Below, piece by piece: positions 22,919 through 34,439 of a stretch of 64,000 nt of DNA. The number at the start of each line of letters is the position of its first letter. Within the stretch, counting starts at the first letter, position 1. The notes beneath the pieces are model-generated. The model made no database searches and had not been told where the DNA came from. It worked only from the letters and a program-made list of their open reading frames with translations. The stretch covers positions 1-64,000 of the forward strand of contig RPFO01000163.1 in assembly GCA_009746045.1 (NCBI GenBank), given 5' to 3'. A program made the position numbers and the translations under genes. The DNA is from Mesostigma viride (Eukaryota; Streptophyta; Mesostigmatophyceae; Mesostigmatales; Mesostigmataceae).

Positions 22919-24618
22919 CCCCTAAATGGTCTGGCTGCCGATTTTCCGCCTAAAACTGAGTTACAGCCGACACGTCGGCCCCTTCTCGGGGGACCAAATG
23001 CCGCGAAAACTATTGAGAATTAGGAAACGTTTAGCTGAGAAGATCGAAAGTTTATAATTTTCCTCACAGCATGGTACTATGGTTTGCATACTTCTGACAA
23101 AGTTATAGAGGTGTTCTGGCCGGTCAAAGTACAAGGGGTCAGGGTACTTTTTCACGTACAACGTGCATTCCGGAAAACGACGACCTGGCCATGGCGGCTT
23201 GCGCCCACGCATGGCATTTACGTTTCCGTTCGAATTTTCTGACCAAACTCAGGGAATTGATTTTATACGTCCTAAAGACGATACAGGCCAATTTTTGGTT
23301 CGCGGGAATGCCATTTGATAGGTGTCGGCAGCGTTCTTGCTGGAAAAAACTGCGATCAGGCCGGACGATAGAAACGTTGACAGCAATACATTTCCGGCGT
23401 ATTTTAAAGGATATATCGGTTTCTTTTTACTTTTTATGATGATTTTTAGTCGTAAACGTGCAAGGGTGGCCAGAAATCGTCGAATCTAGCGACCATGCTG
23501 CACAACTTTGGTGTGCCGAAATGCGCCATTTTGCGGCCACCGCCTGGGCCAAGGTAATGCCAGCCATGCCAGGTAAAGCTGAGTTATCGTTTTCTTGTCG
23601 ATGTTTGACGTTTATATATACGTTCTAGCTTGTGTAGCACATTCTTTTTGTATTATTCATGCTCTTTCTTGACCATGGCCTGGCCCCTTCCTAAAACACC
23701 ATTCTTAGATGCTTCCCTCAGTCAGTTGACCTGCCATAGTGTGATGGTGATAAGTTTTAGAGGCTGTATGGGTTTGAATACCTCCATATATGTTTGTTAT
23801 ACATTTCCCACACACATATTGCATGAGTGTGAGGCAGTTGGCTGGTCTCTGTGGCATCATCAACCATGTACCCGGTGAGTGGAAGCTTCCCATTGTCAGC
23901 ATGTGCCACCAGGTGTGCTGGCCATCACCTGGAAGGCTATAGCAGCTTAGGCCTAGTTTATCCTTGCTAGGGCAAGCTGAAATAGGCTTAAAATCACTAG
24001 TTTGTTTGTGGCTGCCTCCTAGAATGCGTGCCTTGCGTAGGGTATCCGTACCACGTTACCTACGTGCATGGACAAGGTGGCACCTGCACATAGGTGCCAT
24101 GTAAGGGCAGTGTGATGATGCAGTTATGTTTCCCCATCATTGTGGAAGGGAAATGTATTGTGTGGCATGGTTGGGGGACATTTTTAGTAGGTATTAGTAG
24201 GTAGTATGCCCACCCCTACCCCCTTGGTTGCTTTTTACCAACGGTACCCCTATGGGCTGTACTGGGTGTAACTGCTGGTATACCCACCCAAATGATGACC
24301 CCAATGGCTCAAACTGTTCAGCAACTAATTGTTTATCATCCCTGAAGTGGTAGGTGCCTAGCTCTTACAACATAATTCAAAATGCACATTCTACCAAAAA
24401 TGAAAACGCTCGTCTTGACCCCCCTGACTTTGACGGCAGTTATACATGGCCTACCCTGCATATATGTAAGGTTGTGATATACCAACCCGAAGGGCAACTC
24501 ATGGACATGCTTGGCCCCCAAGGACAGCCATTGGATATGGGTGGGTTGGATGGCATCTGGTTTGCAAAATTGTGAAGTTACAGCCGATGCATCGGCAGTA
24601 TTTCTGCCCATTTAGGGG
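22919..24618. mobile_element. Non-autonomous piggyBac-like element (1700 bp)
   Basis: TTAA at 22915-22918 and again at 24619-24622 flanks terminal inverted repeats CCCCTAAATGG...CCATTTAGGGG. TTAA target duplication with CCC-starting ends is the piggyBac signature. Near each end, in the same orientation, is GTTACAGCCGA followed by a CGTCGGC or GCATCGGC palindrome half. No transposase frame is present. About 750 bp in the middle (23160-23960) is distantly homologous to 34440-35240. Confidence 0.62.
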
Positions 24619-24649
24619 TTAACCTGCATAAGTCCATCCACCTGCTTTA

Positions 24650-25096
24650 CGGGTGCACCCGCCCCGAACTCCAGCATACCATTCTCAACTCCCGTCTCAT
24701 GCGCTTCGATGGCGAGATCTGGGCTCCATATCCATCTCCGCCCCCACACTCCGTTCCATCCTTACGGAAGCCTTCCAACAGCACGTGACCCCCCTTGCTG
24801 CCGACGTCTCAGCACTGGGCGGCACGATAGCTGCTGAGCTTCCTCACGTACCTTTCCACCACCGTCGCCTCCACCTCCACAGTCTGCCATTTCCGCCTCC
24901 ACTGCCGACATCAACTGAAGCCCAGCTCCTCGACCTGAGTCGACCATGCAACGCCTTCAAGCCACGGCCACCGCCCTTGAGTGCTTGCATGACACCGCCG
25001 GCCTCGATCACCGCCCAGGCGGTGAAGGACATCGCCGCCCAGCCGGCACCTGCTGGCCCGGCCAGTGATGTTCCCTCCACCTGGGCGGATTTAACA
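24650..25096 (+). mobile_element. LINE ORF1 fragment, second copy
   Basis: It matches 20579-20893 from the series ACTCCGTTCCATCC onward and extends about 100 bp further 5'. It encodes the LTEAFQQHV and coiled-coil region with frame breaks. Homology stops after CCACCTGGGCGGA near 25090. Confidence 0.65.
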
Positions 25097-25257
25097 CGTA
25101 TGGCTATTTAAAATAGCGCCTTAGTGATTGAGAATGAATGCGAAAGACCTTTGACTTCCTAATAATGCGTCACAGCGCACGATGGTGGCTTAAGAATACT
25201 TGTCACACAATACGAATAATTAGCTCAAACCCGGAAAACCGGTTTCGTATATTACAA
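25097..25257. other. Flank left of gypsy element 2
   Basis: No gene. This is the presumed target sequence of the minus-strand gypsy element. Confidence 0.35.
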
Positions 25258-25837
25258 TGTTACCACACAGATTAAAACACTCAATGCGGGAAGACTTACA
25301 CCCAGTAGGCGAGGGATTCACACTCGAGCCCACAGGAGATTTACACTCCAGGATTAAGCGATGGTAAATAATCTGTAGAGCAACGTGGTAAATTACGATA
25401 CAAGGTCCGGATTGCTGGCATAGCTCGTGCCTTCCTATTTTGTCCCTTCGTCCCCGTTGGTGGCTGCGCCTGGCGCTGCCAACCAGGCATGACGTGAGGT
25501 CCGCGGGGACGGGCTTCTCGAACCGTCTAGAACACATTAAAGACCAGTACGGCTAGAGGCCTCTCCTGAAAAATATCCAAATGTCCGTAGGAACCATCAT
25601 AACGCATGTGCAGTGCCACTTGGCTGTCCCGTAACTCCCGTTCAGGCGCTAGGTCTGCCTACGGCGCAAAGGCCAAGTTCGTCAGCAAAACTTCCATGCA
25701 CTTACTTCCACACGGATTGCCTCGGCTGTAAACTATACTATGGCCTCGGCACTGGCGCCGGATTACGGTCGGCGCCGATCGACCGGGACGGATAATTTAT
25801 ATTTACCACAAACGGCATGTTGCATCCGTGCAACACA
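25258..25837 (-). repeat. Probable 3' LTR of gypsy element 2
   Basis: Reading the minus strand, it starts TGTGTTG right after the polypurine tract and could end GTGGTAACA at 25258. That gives about 580 bp, close to the 574 bp of element 1. Only the polypurine-tract side is firm; the other end is inferred from length and a TG...CA ending. Confidence 0.5.
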
Positions 25838-25848
25838 CCTCCCCCCCC
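25838..25848 (-). other. Polypurine tract of gypsy element 2
   Basis: On the minus strand, eight G then AGG, followed by the LTR start. It has the same form as the tract at 5100-5109. Confidence 0.7.
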
Positions 25849-26392
25849 CAACAAAAGAGGCGGCTACTCCTGTAGCCGGGGCTTATAAATGACTGTATAC
25901 ATAGTCACTGTTCCCTTCCAGGGCACGCATCGATCGTGCCAATTGTCACCGTCCGTTGGCGATGGTTTACGGCGCCGGGCGGTAAGGGCTCGGGCGGTGA
26001 CCCCCACGAGCGGAGCCCCCACGGCCATGCCCGCGCAGAGGTGCGGCCGGGCGTTGACGCCAGTGGGCACGCTCAGCCAGCGCGGCCTCAGCCGGCTCGG
26101 GAAGAGGCAGGCCATTGGCCTGGACTAAGGCGTGCTGGAAGGTGAGTTGCCGCTCGCCGGCGCGTGCATCATGGCGTTTGGCCAGGTTGACATCCCGCAG
26201 CGCCTCCAGTGGGAAAACGCTCAAGAAGGCGGCGAGGAACTTGTGTCGGGTGAGGGACACCGAACCTCCTGTCCAAACGATACCGCACCGAATAACTCGC
26301 CCATGGACCCCTGGGGCGGGGCGGCCTGCATCAAGGCTGCCAATGCACATGCAAGGAGCATTACGCAATTTAAGGTAGGAGAAGGGCCGGAG
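25849..26392 (-). other. Region between chromodomain stop and polypurine tract
   Basis: A GC-rich minus-strand frame (25967-26368) reads through most of this stretch but has no recognisable motif. It may be 3' non-coding sequence of the element. Element 1 also has extra coding-like GC-rich sequence before its polypurine tract. Confidence 0.35.
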
Positions 26393-27955
26393 TTATGCCA
26401 ACCCTGCCCGGGCTTTATACTCCTGTAGCAAGCGTGCACAGCCCGTGAGTCCAGCCTCAGCTACCCATGAGTGCTCTAGCTCTGTTTGGGAGAACTTCCA
26501 CTTAAGAAGGTGCTCGCGGCGGCGGCCTCGATTGCGGTGGGCTACAATGTCCTCGACCTCATCCTCGGGTTCGCCCGTCTCGGGGTTGAACTCCAAGGGG
26601 GCGGGTGCCATGACACGACCTGGGAAGGTGCTCTTGCGGTAAAGCTTCAGCTGGTCAACGTGGAAAACATTGGACTTCAGCTGCCACGAGTCCGGGATGG
26701 CGACAGACACCATCACCTCATTGAACACCTTCTCCACCAGATACGGTCCAAGGAATAAGGGGCGGAGCTTGACCTTCAGGCTGTCCTCGAACTTGTGCGA
26801 GAAGCGGCCTTGGTGGGGGCCCTCAATTAAAACCAAGTCACCTGCTTCGATTGCAGGGGTGCGCCTGTCCAGGGTACTTTGGACTCGCGCCATGTACTTG
26901 GCACGCGCCTGACGTAGGCCACTTATGGCGCTGGAATGAGCTTGCACCATCCGTCAGTTGTACCAGCTCCCGCGCCCCTGCGACTGTGGAGCGTAGCTCC
27001 GTTGTCGTGGTGATGGCTGCATGGGGCGGTCAAGAGATCGGTGGGAGTAAGGGGATGCCTGCCTGTATCAAGAAAGAACGGGGTATACCCGTGGGCAGAA
27101 TGGGGGGCATTATTGAGTGAAAACTCAATGAATCCCAGCACTTCGTCCCAATTCCTCCCGTCTCGATCCAGGTAGTGCCGCGCAGTGCCTCTTCCACCAC
27201 CCGATTCACTCTCTCCACCATGTGAGAAGAGCTACTGTGATAGGCCGTACCCATAGACAACTTAGTCCCGACGATCTGAAAAAATGAGGTCCAAAATTTC
27301 GACGTGAACAGTTTGTCCTTGTCGGTGATAAATTGTCGGGGCATGCCATGGAGCCGGAACACATTGTTTAGGAACAAGCGGGCACACTCTTCAGCCGTCA
27401 GTGTGGCCTTGCAGGGGATTAAATGGCATCTCCGCGTGAGCCGGTCCACCACTACCAGGATCTGAGCATTGCCCGCCTTGGTCTCTGGCAAGGGCCCAAT
27501 GAAATCCATCATCACCGAGTCCCAAGGGAACATGGGGTCTGGAATTTCCTTTGGAACGCCCTGTTTGCCCGTATTCCGTGGCTTCATGTGCTGGCAGCTG
27601 TCACAGGTACTGACATACTCCCGCACATCACGAGCCATCTTAGGCCAATAGTAGGACCTCCGGGCCCTCGCTAACAGCCTGTCCTGGCCTAGCTTGGTGT
27701 CCCCCCAAGACGGAGTCATGTAACTCAAATAATACCTCAGCGCGGCATATTTGGGGGACATACAAGCGCCATGAGTCTTGACGGGCCGCCTGGCCACTGA
27801 CATTCACGTAAAGGAACCCGTTTTGAAACTTGGCTGGGTAGCCGTCCATGCTCTGAGGGCGGGCAGCTATGGCTTCATTTGCCTTGTCCTCAGTGACTGT
27901 GAAGCGCGAGATGAGGCGCTCTAGGTCTGAGCTGATGACGACCGTTGTTGCAGTA
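26393..27955 (-). pseudogene. pol: Integrase with C-terminal chromodomain, gypsy element 2
   Basis: Minus-strand order: linker SSDLERLISRF (about 27910-27945), zinc H-H (LHDSVLGGH), then SYYWPKMARDVREY with CDSC. The DDE core follows: MMDFIGPLP with the first Asp near 27505, QFITDKDKLF with the second near 27330, and MVERVNR with the Glu near 27205. A C-terminal domain and a chromodomain follow (DIVAHRNRG and LLKWKFSQTELEHSWV, about 26440-26530). Frame changes occur near 27650-27700 in the zinc region and near 27100 after the core. Chromodomains of chromoviruses guide integration to particular chromatin. The copy cannot produce intact integrase. Confidence 0.87.
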
Positions 27956-28627
27956 TTTGCCAACGTGAATGCAGTGCTGCATACACTGATGAGGAGTGGC
28001 ATTGATTATATTTCTGGCAATGATGCCTGTAATGTAACTTGTTGTGTGCTTGTCGCACTGCATTATCAAGGAGACAACCAGCGCAGGCCAGAAATCGGGA
28101 GAATCCGGACCATGCATTATATTTCTTTATTTCCAATGAACATGTGTGTCAACTGCATCATTTCTGCATCCACATATAATGCATAAGTGTCCTGTCTTCA
28201 TATGCACTTGAGAGTTCTCAAGTGTCATGCTCAGTGTCCTGATTTTCCTGATTTTTTGTGCCATGCTAAGTGTCCTGATTTTCCTGATTTTTTGTGCCAT
28301 GCTAAGTGTCCTGATTTTCCTGATTTTTTCTGATTCAGCGGGTTTTCTCAGGATCTCAGGATTTCTCAGGATTTTCTCAGGATTCTCAGTGTTTCTCAGT
28401 GTGTGGCGAGAAAAATCTCAGGCACTTCTCAAGATTCTCAGGAGAAAGTCCTGATATAATATCAGGAATCCTGAGAAAAATCTCAGGGTTTCTCAGGATT
28501 TCTCCTGATTTCCTGAGAAAAAAATCAGGAAATCTCAGGAAGTCCTCAAAAATCTCAGGAATCCTGAGAAAAAAATCAGGAAATCTCAGGATTCCTGAGA
28601 AAAATCTCAGAACCCGACTTCCTAGTG
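27956..28627 (+). mobile_element. CACTA right-end fragment
   Basis: It matches the last roughly 600 bp of the large CACTA (62190-62787): the transposase C-terminal stop region, CCTGATTTTCCTGATTTT repeats, CTCAGG/CCTGAG subterminal motifs, and the right TIR CCGACTTCCTAGTG at 28614-28627. No left TIR is present. Comparison with gypsy element 1 suggests that about 60 bp of gypsy sequence was lost with the missing left end. Confidence 0.78.
28067..28112 (+). repeat. 46-bp insertion with 8-bp target duplication
   Basis: TGCATTAT occurs at 28059-28066 and 28113-28120. The paralogous CACTA end near 62270 lacks the insert and one duplication copy. An inverted copy with one mismatch lies at 33212-33257. 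No terminal inverted repeats are visible. Confidence 0.68.
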
Positions 28628-29404
28628 ATGCCTCTCCAAGGGGCTGCATTGGAGGGTAAACTCCTGTCGCCGGCACCACATGACTATACGGGGCCGAAGT
28701 CCTTCCCCCCCCTGCGGCTGCGCACGTGCCCTCACGTGCAGGGGTGCTGCCGGCGAGGCGCACGGAATGGTCAACAGTGTCAACCTCCGCGGTTGTGGCG
28801 CCACAGAAGAGGAAGGGGCTCATCGGGTCGCTCAAGCGGTCGCCAAAGGGGGCGACGGGACCATGGTCGAGGGGATCAACGTCGTGGCCATGCAAAACGT
28901 CAAGATCCTCATAAAACCAATAGTCGGGGCGACGCGACAGGGCGTCAGGGACCGTGTTGTCAAGGCCCTTGACATTTTCGATCTTGAACGGACCGAACTG
29001 TGCCAAATATTCAAGCCAACGGGCTTGGCGTGGCGTAAGCGTGGGCTGCGTCAACAAGTGCGTGAGGGGCCGATGCATGGTCGGTCTGGATGATCAAGCG
29101 GTACGGGTCCGCAGGGTCGGGTTCGGCCATGGCCACGTTGAACTGAGCACCCAGAACGGATGGTGCCGCCAAGTATGGCAACAGTACACCACGGCCAACA
29201 ACTCTTGCTGATGGACCGGGTAATTTCTTTCGGCCGGGATCATCGTCCGGGAGATATACTCGACCGGTTGGAGACTGAGACCATGGTCTTGGAGCAGCAC
29301 ACCGCCAATAGCAACCTTGCTAGAATCGCTATTGACTGACGAATGGCTTGGTGGGATCCGGAAGGATGAGGACAGGCGCAGTGGCGAGCCTGGCCTTCAG
29401 CAGG
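28628..29404 (-). pseudogene. pol: RNase H domain, gypsy element 2
   Basis: Minus-strand motifs: APVLILPDPTKPF, ISRTMIPAERNYPVHQQE (about 29215-29265), HRPLTHLL (about 29055-29075), then TPRQARW and PDALSRRPDY (about 28920-28955). Frame changes near 29330 and 29090 split it. RNase H degrades the RNA strand during reverse transcription. Confidence 0.85.
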
Positions 29405-30458
29405 TCAAAGGCCTGTCGACACAGGCCTGACCATTCCCACGGTACGTCCTTCTTGATCGAGGAGGTGAGTAAGCGGGGCCGCAATGGTCGCGAAACGCGG
29501 GATGAAGCGGCGATAATACGATACCAAGCCCAAGAAGCTGCGCAAGGCGCGAACATTCGCGGGAACAGGCCACTGTTGGACGGCGGCGACCTTATCGGGG
29601 TCCGTGGACACGCCCTTGTCCGAGAGAATGTGGCCTAGAAAGGGGACGCTGCGGCCTGATTCTACCTTGCTGCGGCGGGCGGACAGTTTATTATCCGCCA
29701 TGATCTTCAGAACCGCGGCAACATCCTCCAAGTGCTCCTCGAACGTGCGAGAGAAAATGAGGATGTCATCCAAGTAGATGCATGATGGCCACGCAGGTGC
29801 GTTTGTACGGCTGCGTCCCCGGGTCCCACGGGATAGTCGGGTCGCGCAGGTCTGCCAAGACCTGGGGCAGCCGACTAGTGCCCATCACCGACCTAAAGAG
29901 GTGGTTCATGAGCATCTGAAAAGAGGCAGGGCTGTTACACAAGCCCATGGCCGCCACGCGGAATTGGTAATGGCCAAAAGGCGTGGCAAAGGCTGTTTTA
30001 TGGCAATCTTCGGGGGCGATCGGAAGTTGCCAAAAACCGTCTGCACAATCGAGCACTGTAAAGTACTTTGCGCCCTCCACCTTATTAAATATATCATCGA
30101 TGCGGGGGAGGGGATACTTGGACTTCACGGTGATCGCATTGAGTTTGCGATAATCCGTAACCAGATGCCACTTCCCATTGGGTTTGGGCACCAGCAACAC
30201 GCCCGCGCTGTAAGGGCTATTGCTGGGCTCGATCAAGCCGGCCTCCAACAAGCCGACCAAGATCTTCTTGAGCTCTGCCAACTCCACGGGCCCCATGCGA
30301 AAAATGGGTGAGGTGGTAGGTGGGTGCCCCTCCTGCAAATGAATGCGGTGGAGCACCGGTCTGGCCGGGGGAAATGTAGGTGTTTTCTCCTCAAACACGG
30401 CTGAATACTGATCGAGCACTGCGTTGAGTCGTTTCACCTCGTCTTCCGACAAGTCCAT
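29405..30458 (-). pseudogene. pol: Reverse transcriptase, gypsy element 2
   Basis: Minus-strand motifs include VFEEKTPTFPPARPVLHR, RMGPVELAELKKIL, LVTDYRKLNAITVKSKYPLPR, FTVLDCADGFWQLPI, PEDCHKTAFATPFGHYQFRV, then YLDDILIFS at about 29750-29778 after a frame change. As in element 1, about 25 extra residues (LPQVLADLRDPTIPWDP...) lie between the palm and YLDD. The thumb SFLGLVSYYRRFIPRF follows at about 29510. Confidence 0.88.
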
Positions 30459-30649
30459 GCCAAGCGAGTTTAACGAAACTCCAGCCTGTGCATGCTGGGC
30501 GCTGGGCCCGCGCGCGTGGGCAAGGGCATACGTCCAGACGAATGGAGTAAACGGGAGGAGGCTGCCGGGCTCTCATCATCCGCTTGAACTCCCTTTTGGA
30601 CATGAGAATGTCCGCAAGGCGACGACGGTCACTCTTGAGGGCAGGCGTG
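30459..30649 (-). other. Linker between protease and RT of gypsy element 2
   Basis: No conserved motif; the low-conservation spacer expected between protease and RT. Confidence 0.4.
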
Positions 30650-31138
30650 TCATCGGTGATGGTCGATCATGCCGTTGGCCGCATACTGCCGCTCAGGTAA
30701 CCAGAATGACCCATCTGGGAAGTGGGTAACCATGGTACCAAAAGAGACGGTCACCTTGGATATGTGCAGCCAGTCAATCCCTAGGATGATATCAGCCGCT
30801 TGTAAGGGAATGATCGTGGCGCGAATGGGCACGCTGGTGCCTTGTACGATAGGGGCCAAGTCCGCATAGCCCGGGGATGGCTGAGTGTAGCCATCCGAGT
30901 ATCGCACGCGCCGGGCAATGGTATGGGGAGTCGGGGTTACTCCCAGGCGCTGCACTATGGCCTCACTGACGAAGGTGGTAGCCGCACCACTGTCAATGAG
31001 GACCTTGATGCCCTCCAGACAACGCCCAGGGCCCTGGGGGTCTGGTAGGCTTCCAGTGAAGAGGAGTAGTTGCCGCGGGCCTTCGCTAGGCTCCGCTTGC
31101 CATTCCTGGGTCTCTGTCACCACATTACATGGTAACAA
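30650..31138 (-). CDS. pol: Retropepsin domain, gypsy element 2
   Basis: A 162-residue minus-strand frame has the active site DSGAATTF, the flap-side VRYSDG segment, and the closing ILGIDW. It closely resembles the element 1 protease at 31-438. The N-terminal side ends about 30 bases from the CACTA insertion at 31167, so it has lost its link to gag. Confidence 0.85.
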   Translation of the reverse strand: MLPCNVVTETQEWQAEPSEGPRQLLLFTGSLPDPQGPGRCLEGIKVLIDSGAATTFVSEAIVQRLGVTPTPHTIARRVRYSDGYTQPSPGYADLAPIVQGTSVPIRATIIPLQAADIILGIDWLHISKVTVSFGTMVTHFPDGSFWLPERQYAANGMIDHHR

Positions 31139-31167
31139 AACTTGGGCGACTTGTTCATGGCCGGGTA

Positions 31168-31560
31168 CACTAGGAAGTCGGAAAAAATTCGCACTGCCGA
31201 TTTCTTGAGATTGTCCTGAGTTTTTTTTTTTAGAAATCCTGAGAAATCCTGAGAAATCCTGAGATATCTTGAGAATGTCTTGAGAATGTCTTGAGATTAA
31301 TCTTGAGTTTTCCTGAGATTGTCCTGATTTTTCCTGATTTTTTTCGTCTTCACAAAATCTGGTAAGTGCACACCTCGGGTCCTGAGATATCTGGTGAAAA
31401 ACTCAGGTCTTGAGATTTTGACTTTGTAGTGAAAATCTCAGGACAAAATCTCAGGACAATCTCAGGACCAAAAAACGAGTAGAATCTCAAGAAAATCTCA
31501 GGACAATCTCAGGACAAAAAAACGAGTAGAATCTCAAGAAAATCAAGAACATGCACAGGC
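31168..31560 (+). repeat. CACTA left TIR and subterminal repeats
   Basis: TIR at 31168-31181, then repeated ATCCTGAGA/TCTTGAGA units on one side and TCTCAGGACAA units on the other, in both orientations. In CACTA elements such subterminal arrays are where the accessory transposase protein binds. Confidence 0.82.
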
Positions 31561-32118
31561 GAATTCTCCAGCCATTCTGGGACAAAAAAATTGTGTTATC
31601 AGGGACCGTCAGAAATACAACAATGCAAGATGATTACAACAGGGGCATGACTCACAATCAGTGCATTTATTACATTGATAAATATTATTTAAAAAATTTT
31701 TTATTCATAGGCAAAAAATAAATCACAACAAAAAGAGGATTGTTTCTTCATCGTTTGGCAGATCTTGTAGATCATTTGGTTCTTCATTTACTCTGCCAAA
31801 CTGTGCTTCGTTGCACATTTACCTGCACGCATAAACCAGGAAGGGGGAAAAACAGCATTAAACAGGACCATGATTAGAAACGCTGGGCTGCAGCATGTGC
31901 ACATGTACACCTAACCAGACCAAAGGCATAGCAAACAACATCATGCTCGGCATAAAAAAAGATACTTCTGACTGGTACAAAACATTGAAAGGGTGACCCA
32001 AGTGAAAGCCTAGCACTGCCATTATTGAGATGTGCAAGACCAAGAAACCACGACATTGCATATGACCGATGCATTGAAAAATTAAGGGAAAACAAGTTTA
32101 TTAACTGTGAAGCTCCAG
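31561..32118. other. No gene recognised
   Basis: AT-rich around 31680-31760; short frames only. Confidence 0.4.
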
Positions 32119-32494
32119 GGTAACTAGACTAAATTTCTTCAGGGCAAGGGACTAATTGAATTCAGCAAGCAAGCGTACATGCGCGCAAGGACGAGAGTGG
32201 CTAAATAAGGAAGCAAGGGCCTAACAAAGGAAGCAAGGGACTTATTAGATTCAGCAAGCAAGCAATTGCAAGCATGCAAGGAAGAGGGGCTAACAAAGGA
32301 AGCAAGGGCCTAACAAAGGAATCAGGGGACTGATTCCATTCAGCAAGTGGTCAAGCATGCAGGGAAGGAACGGCCTAACCAAGTAGGCAAGGTCATATCA
32401 AAGGAAGCAAGGCATTAATTAAATTCAGCAAGCATGCGAGGAAGAGTGGCTTACAAAGGAAGCATGGGACTAAGAAAGGAAGCAAGGGACTAAT
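32119..32494 (+). repeat. AAGCAAGG minisatellite, left part
   Basis: Irregular units of the type GGAAGCAAGGGACTAATTxxATTCAGCAAGCA repeat over about 375 bp. The array continues at 37864-38100 on the far side of the TIR element, so the element was inserted into it. Confidence 0.75.
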
Positions 32495-33376
32495 TACAGT
32501 ACCAACCCGCGGTAACGCAACTAGTTACGCAACTAATCAAAAAAAATTAAATGACGTATTTATATGAAGGAAGTGTAGGGCTACCCAACGCCACCTTCCG
32601 TTGCGTAAAAGCTTATGTCTACAGAAAGATACGGGGTCAGGAAGAATCGCCATAGCCAGTTCCGCAAAAGGCACTCACCGATTTTGCGGTTCCGCAACGA
32701 GGGAGAAACGCAACAAACATGGGGTACCCTCGATGTAGGGGCCAATAATGAACTGACGCGTTGCGGTTAAAAAGGATGCGGCGGAAGTCAGAAGTCTGAA
32801 ATTGATCGATCCTCAGTTATTACGTCTGGCTTCCTCGTATTTACGAAAGGTGCGTAAGGGCTGCCACCGGTACGTACAGTACGTAGTACCAGGTCCGCCA
32901 TGGCATATCGACGTGTTAAAATTTGGCATACACGCCAAAATTAATTTTGCCCGACAGGCTCATGAAATATAATGTGTTCGCTTGGACTGTTTATATGTAC
33001 TGAAAGCATAGCATCATTGACGATGGCTTGTGCGAAATCCTCACATTAATATGTAAAGTACTAATCGTGGATCGGACGTGCATAACGTCGCTCCACACGT
33101 AAGCCAGCCATAATTTCAATGCACAAGGATACACATTTCCATCACCATTCATCTTCATCATCCTGAACGACTCGAAAACGCGGAAAAGATAACGGCAGGC
33201 TCGAGCTACCATGGTCCGGATTCTCCCGATTTCTGGCCTGCGCTGGTTGTCTCTTTGATAACGTGCATGTACCAAAAAATTTGTGGGCGCGGTGTACGTA
33301 TTTTTCACACTTGATCATCGTGAACCGGCGTGTACCCTCGTCCGGCGCACGCATTACATACTACATACACGTGTAC

Positions 33377-33460
33377 GTACGACAGGACAACAGCTATCTA
33401 TCAATGATGATAGATAGCTGTTTGTCCTGTCGGTCATTGATAGATAGCTGTTGTCCTGTC
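33377..33460. repeat. Hairpin cluster around CTATCTATCA
   Basis: CAGCTATCTATCA and TGATAGATAGCTG face each other, and the second arm is repeated once more with TTGTCCTGTCGG after it. Confidence 0.6.
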
Positions 33461-33684
33461 GGAGATAGTACAACAATTACAATACATCATCACTTGATCT
33501 TAGCTTGCAATTTATAAACATTAAATCATCATTTTTAAAAGGAACAAATATAATTGATCATCCACAAGTCCGCCTGTAAGTGGGTGCACACGGGTGTACA
33601 CTACGGGTGTACACAGGTGTACACGCCGGGTGTATTATGTAGTAGAAACAGCCCGGTACATGCTCTACTACCAGTCTGCCACAC

Positions 33685-33905
33685 GCTAAGTGTCGTTGGT
33701 ATGTAGCTAGTGGCGTGACCCACAACGTCGTTGTGGGTCACGCTCCACTTCGGTCTACTGCCACACGCCGTGTCGGCGCTTGGTATCTACATCTATGTGG
33801 TGGCGTGACCCACAACGTCGTTGTGGGTCACGCTCCACTTCGGTCTATGTACTGCCATGCCACACGCTAAGTGTCGGCGCTTGGTATGTAAGCTTATCTT
33901 ACTGT
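33685..33905 (+). repeat. Tandem ~90-bp repeat carrying perfect hairpins
   Basis: At 33713-33743 and 33803-33833 a 15-bp arm GCGTGACCCACAACG is followed by one T and its exact reverse complement. CCACACGC...GTGTCG and CTTGGTAT sequences recur around them. Confidence 0.78.
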
Positions 33906-34046
33906 ATTTAGTCATTTTAGTGGCGTGATCCACAACGAAGCCGATACATGTGTACCCTCATCTGACACTTATGTACTAATACCGTCTCTGACACATATGT
34001 AAGTACTAATAATGCCGTCTCCCAAGGTACGCAATCTACCGACTTG

Positions 34047-34435
34047 CGTGCTCAAGGGGCCGGTTTTCCCCCGGGTGCGCACTTCTCAGAATCGCACGAC
34101 CACACCGCGCGCAACCTGGAGTGTGCGTTTGAAAGAAAACAATGCCATTTCCAAAGGTGTAGGTACGCAATCTATCGACTTTACTAGGGAGTGCGTAACT
34201 AGGGAGTGCGCAAGGGGCCGGTTTCCCCCCGGGTGCGCACTTCTCAGAATCGCACAACCACACCGCGCGCAACCTGGAGTGTGCGTTTGAAAGAAAACAA
34301 TGCCATTTCCAAAGGTGTAGGTACGCAATCTATCGACTTTACTAGGGAGTGCGTAACTAGGGAGTGCGCAAGGGGCCGGTTTCCCCCCGGGTGCGCACTT
34401 CTCAGAATCGCACGACCACACCGTGCAACCTGAAG
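34047..34435 (+). repeat. Tandem repeat, 158-bp unit, about 2.5 copies
   Basis: The series AAGGGGCCGG, CGGGTGCGCACTTCTCAGA and TCGCAC(G/A)ACCACACCG recurs at about 34055, 34212 and 34370. Confidence 0.8.
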
Positions 34436-34439
34436 TGCG

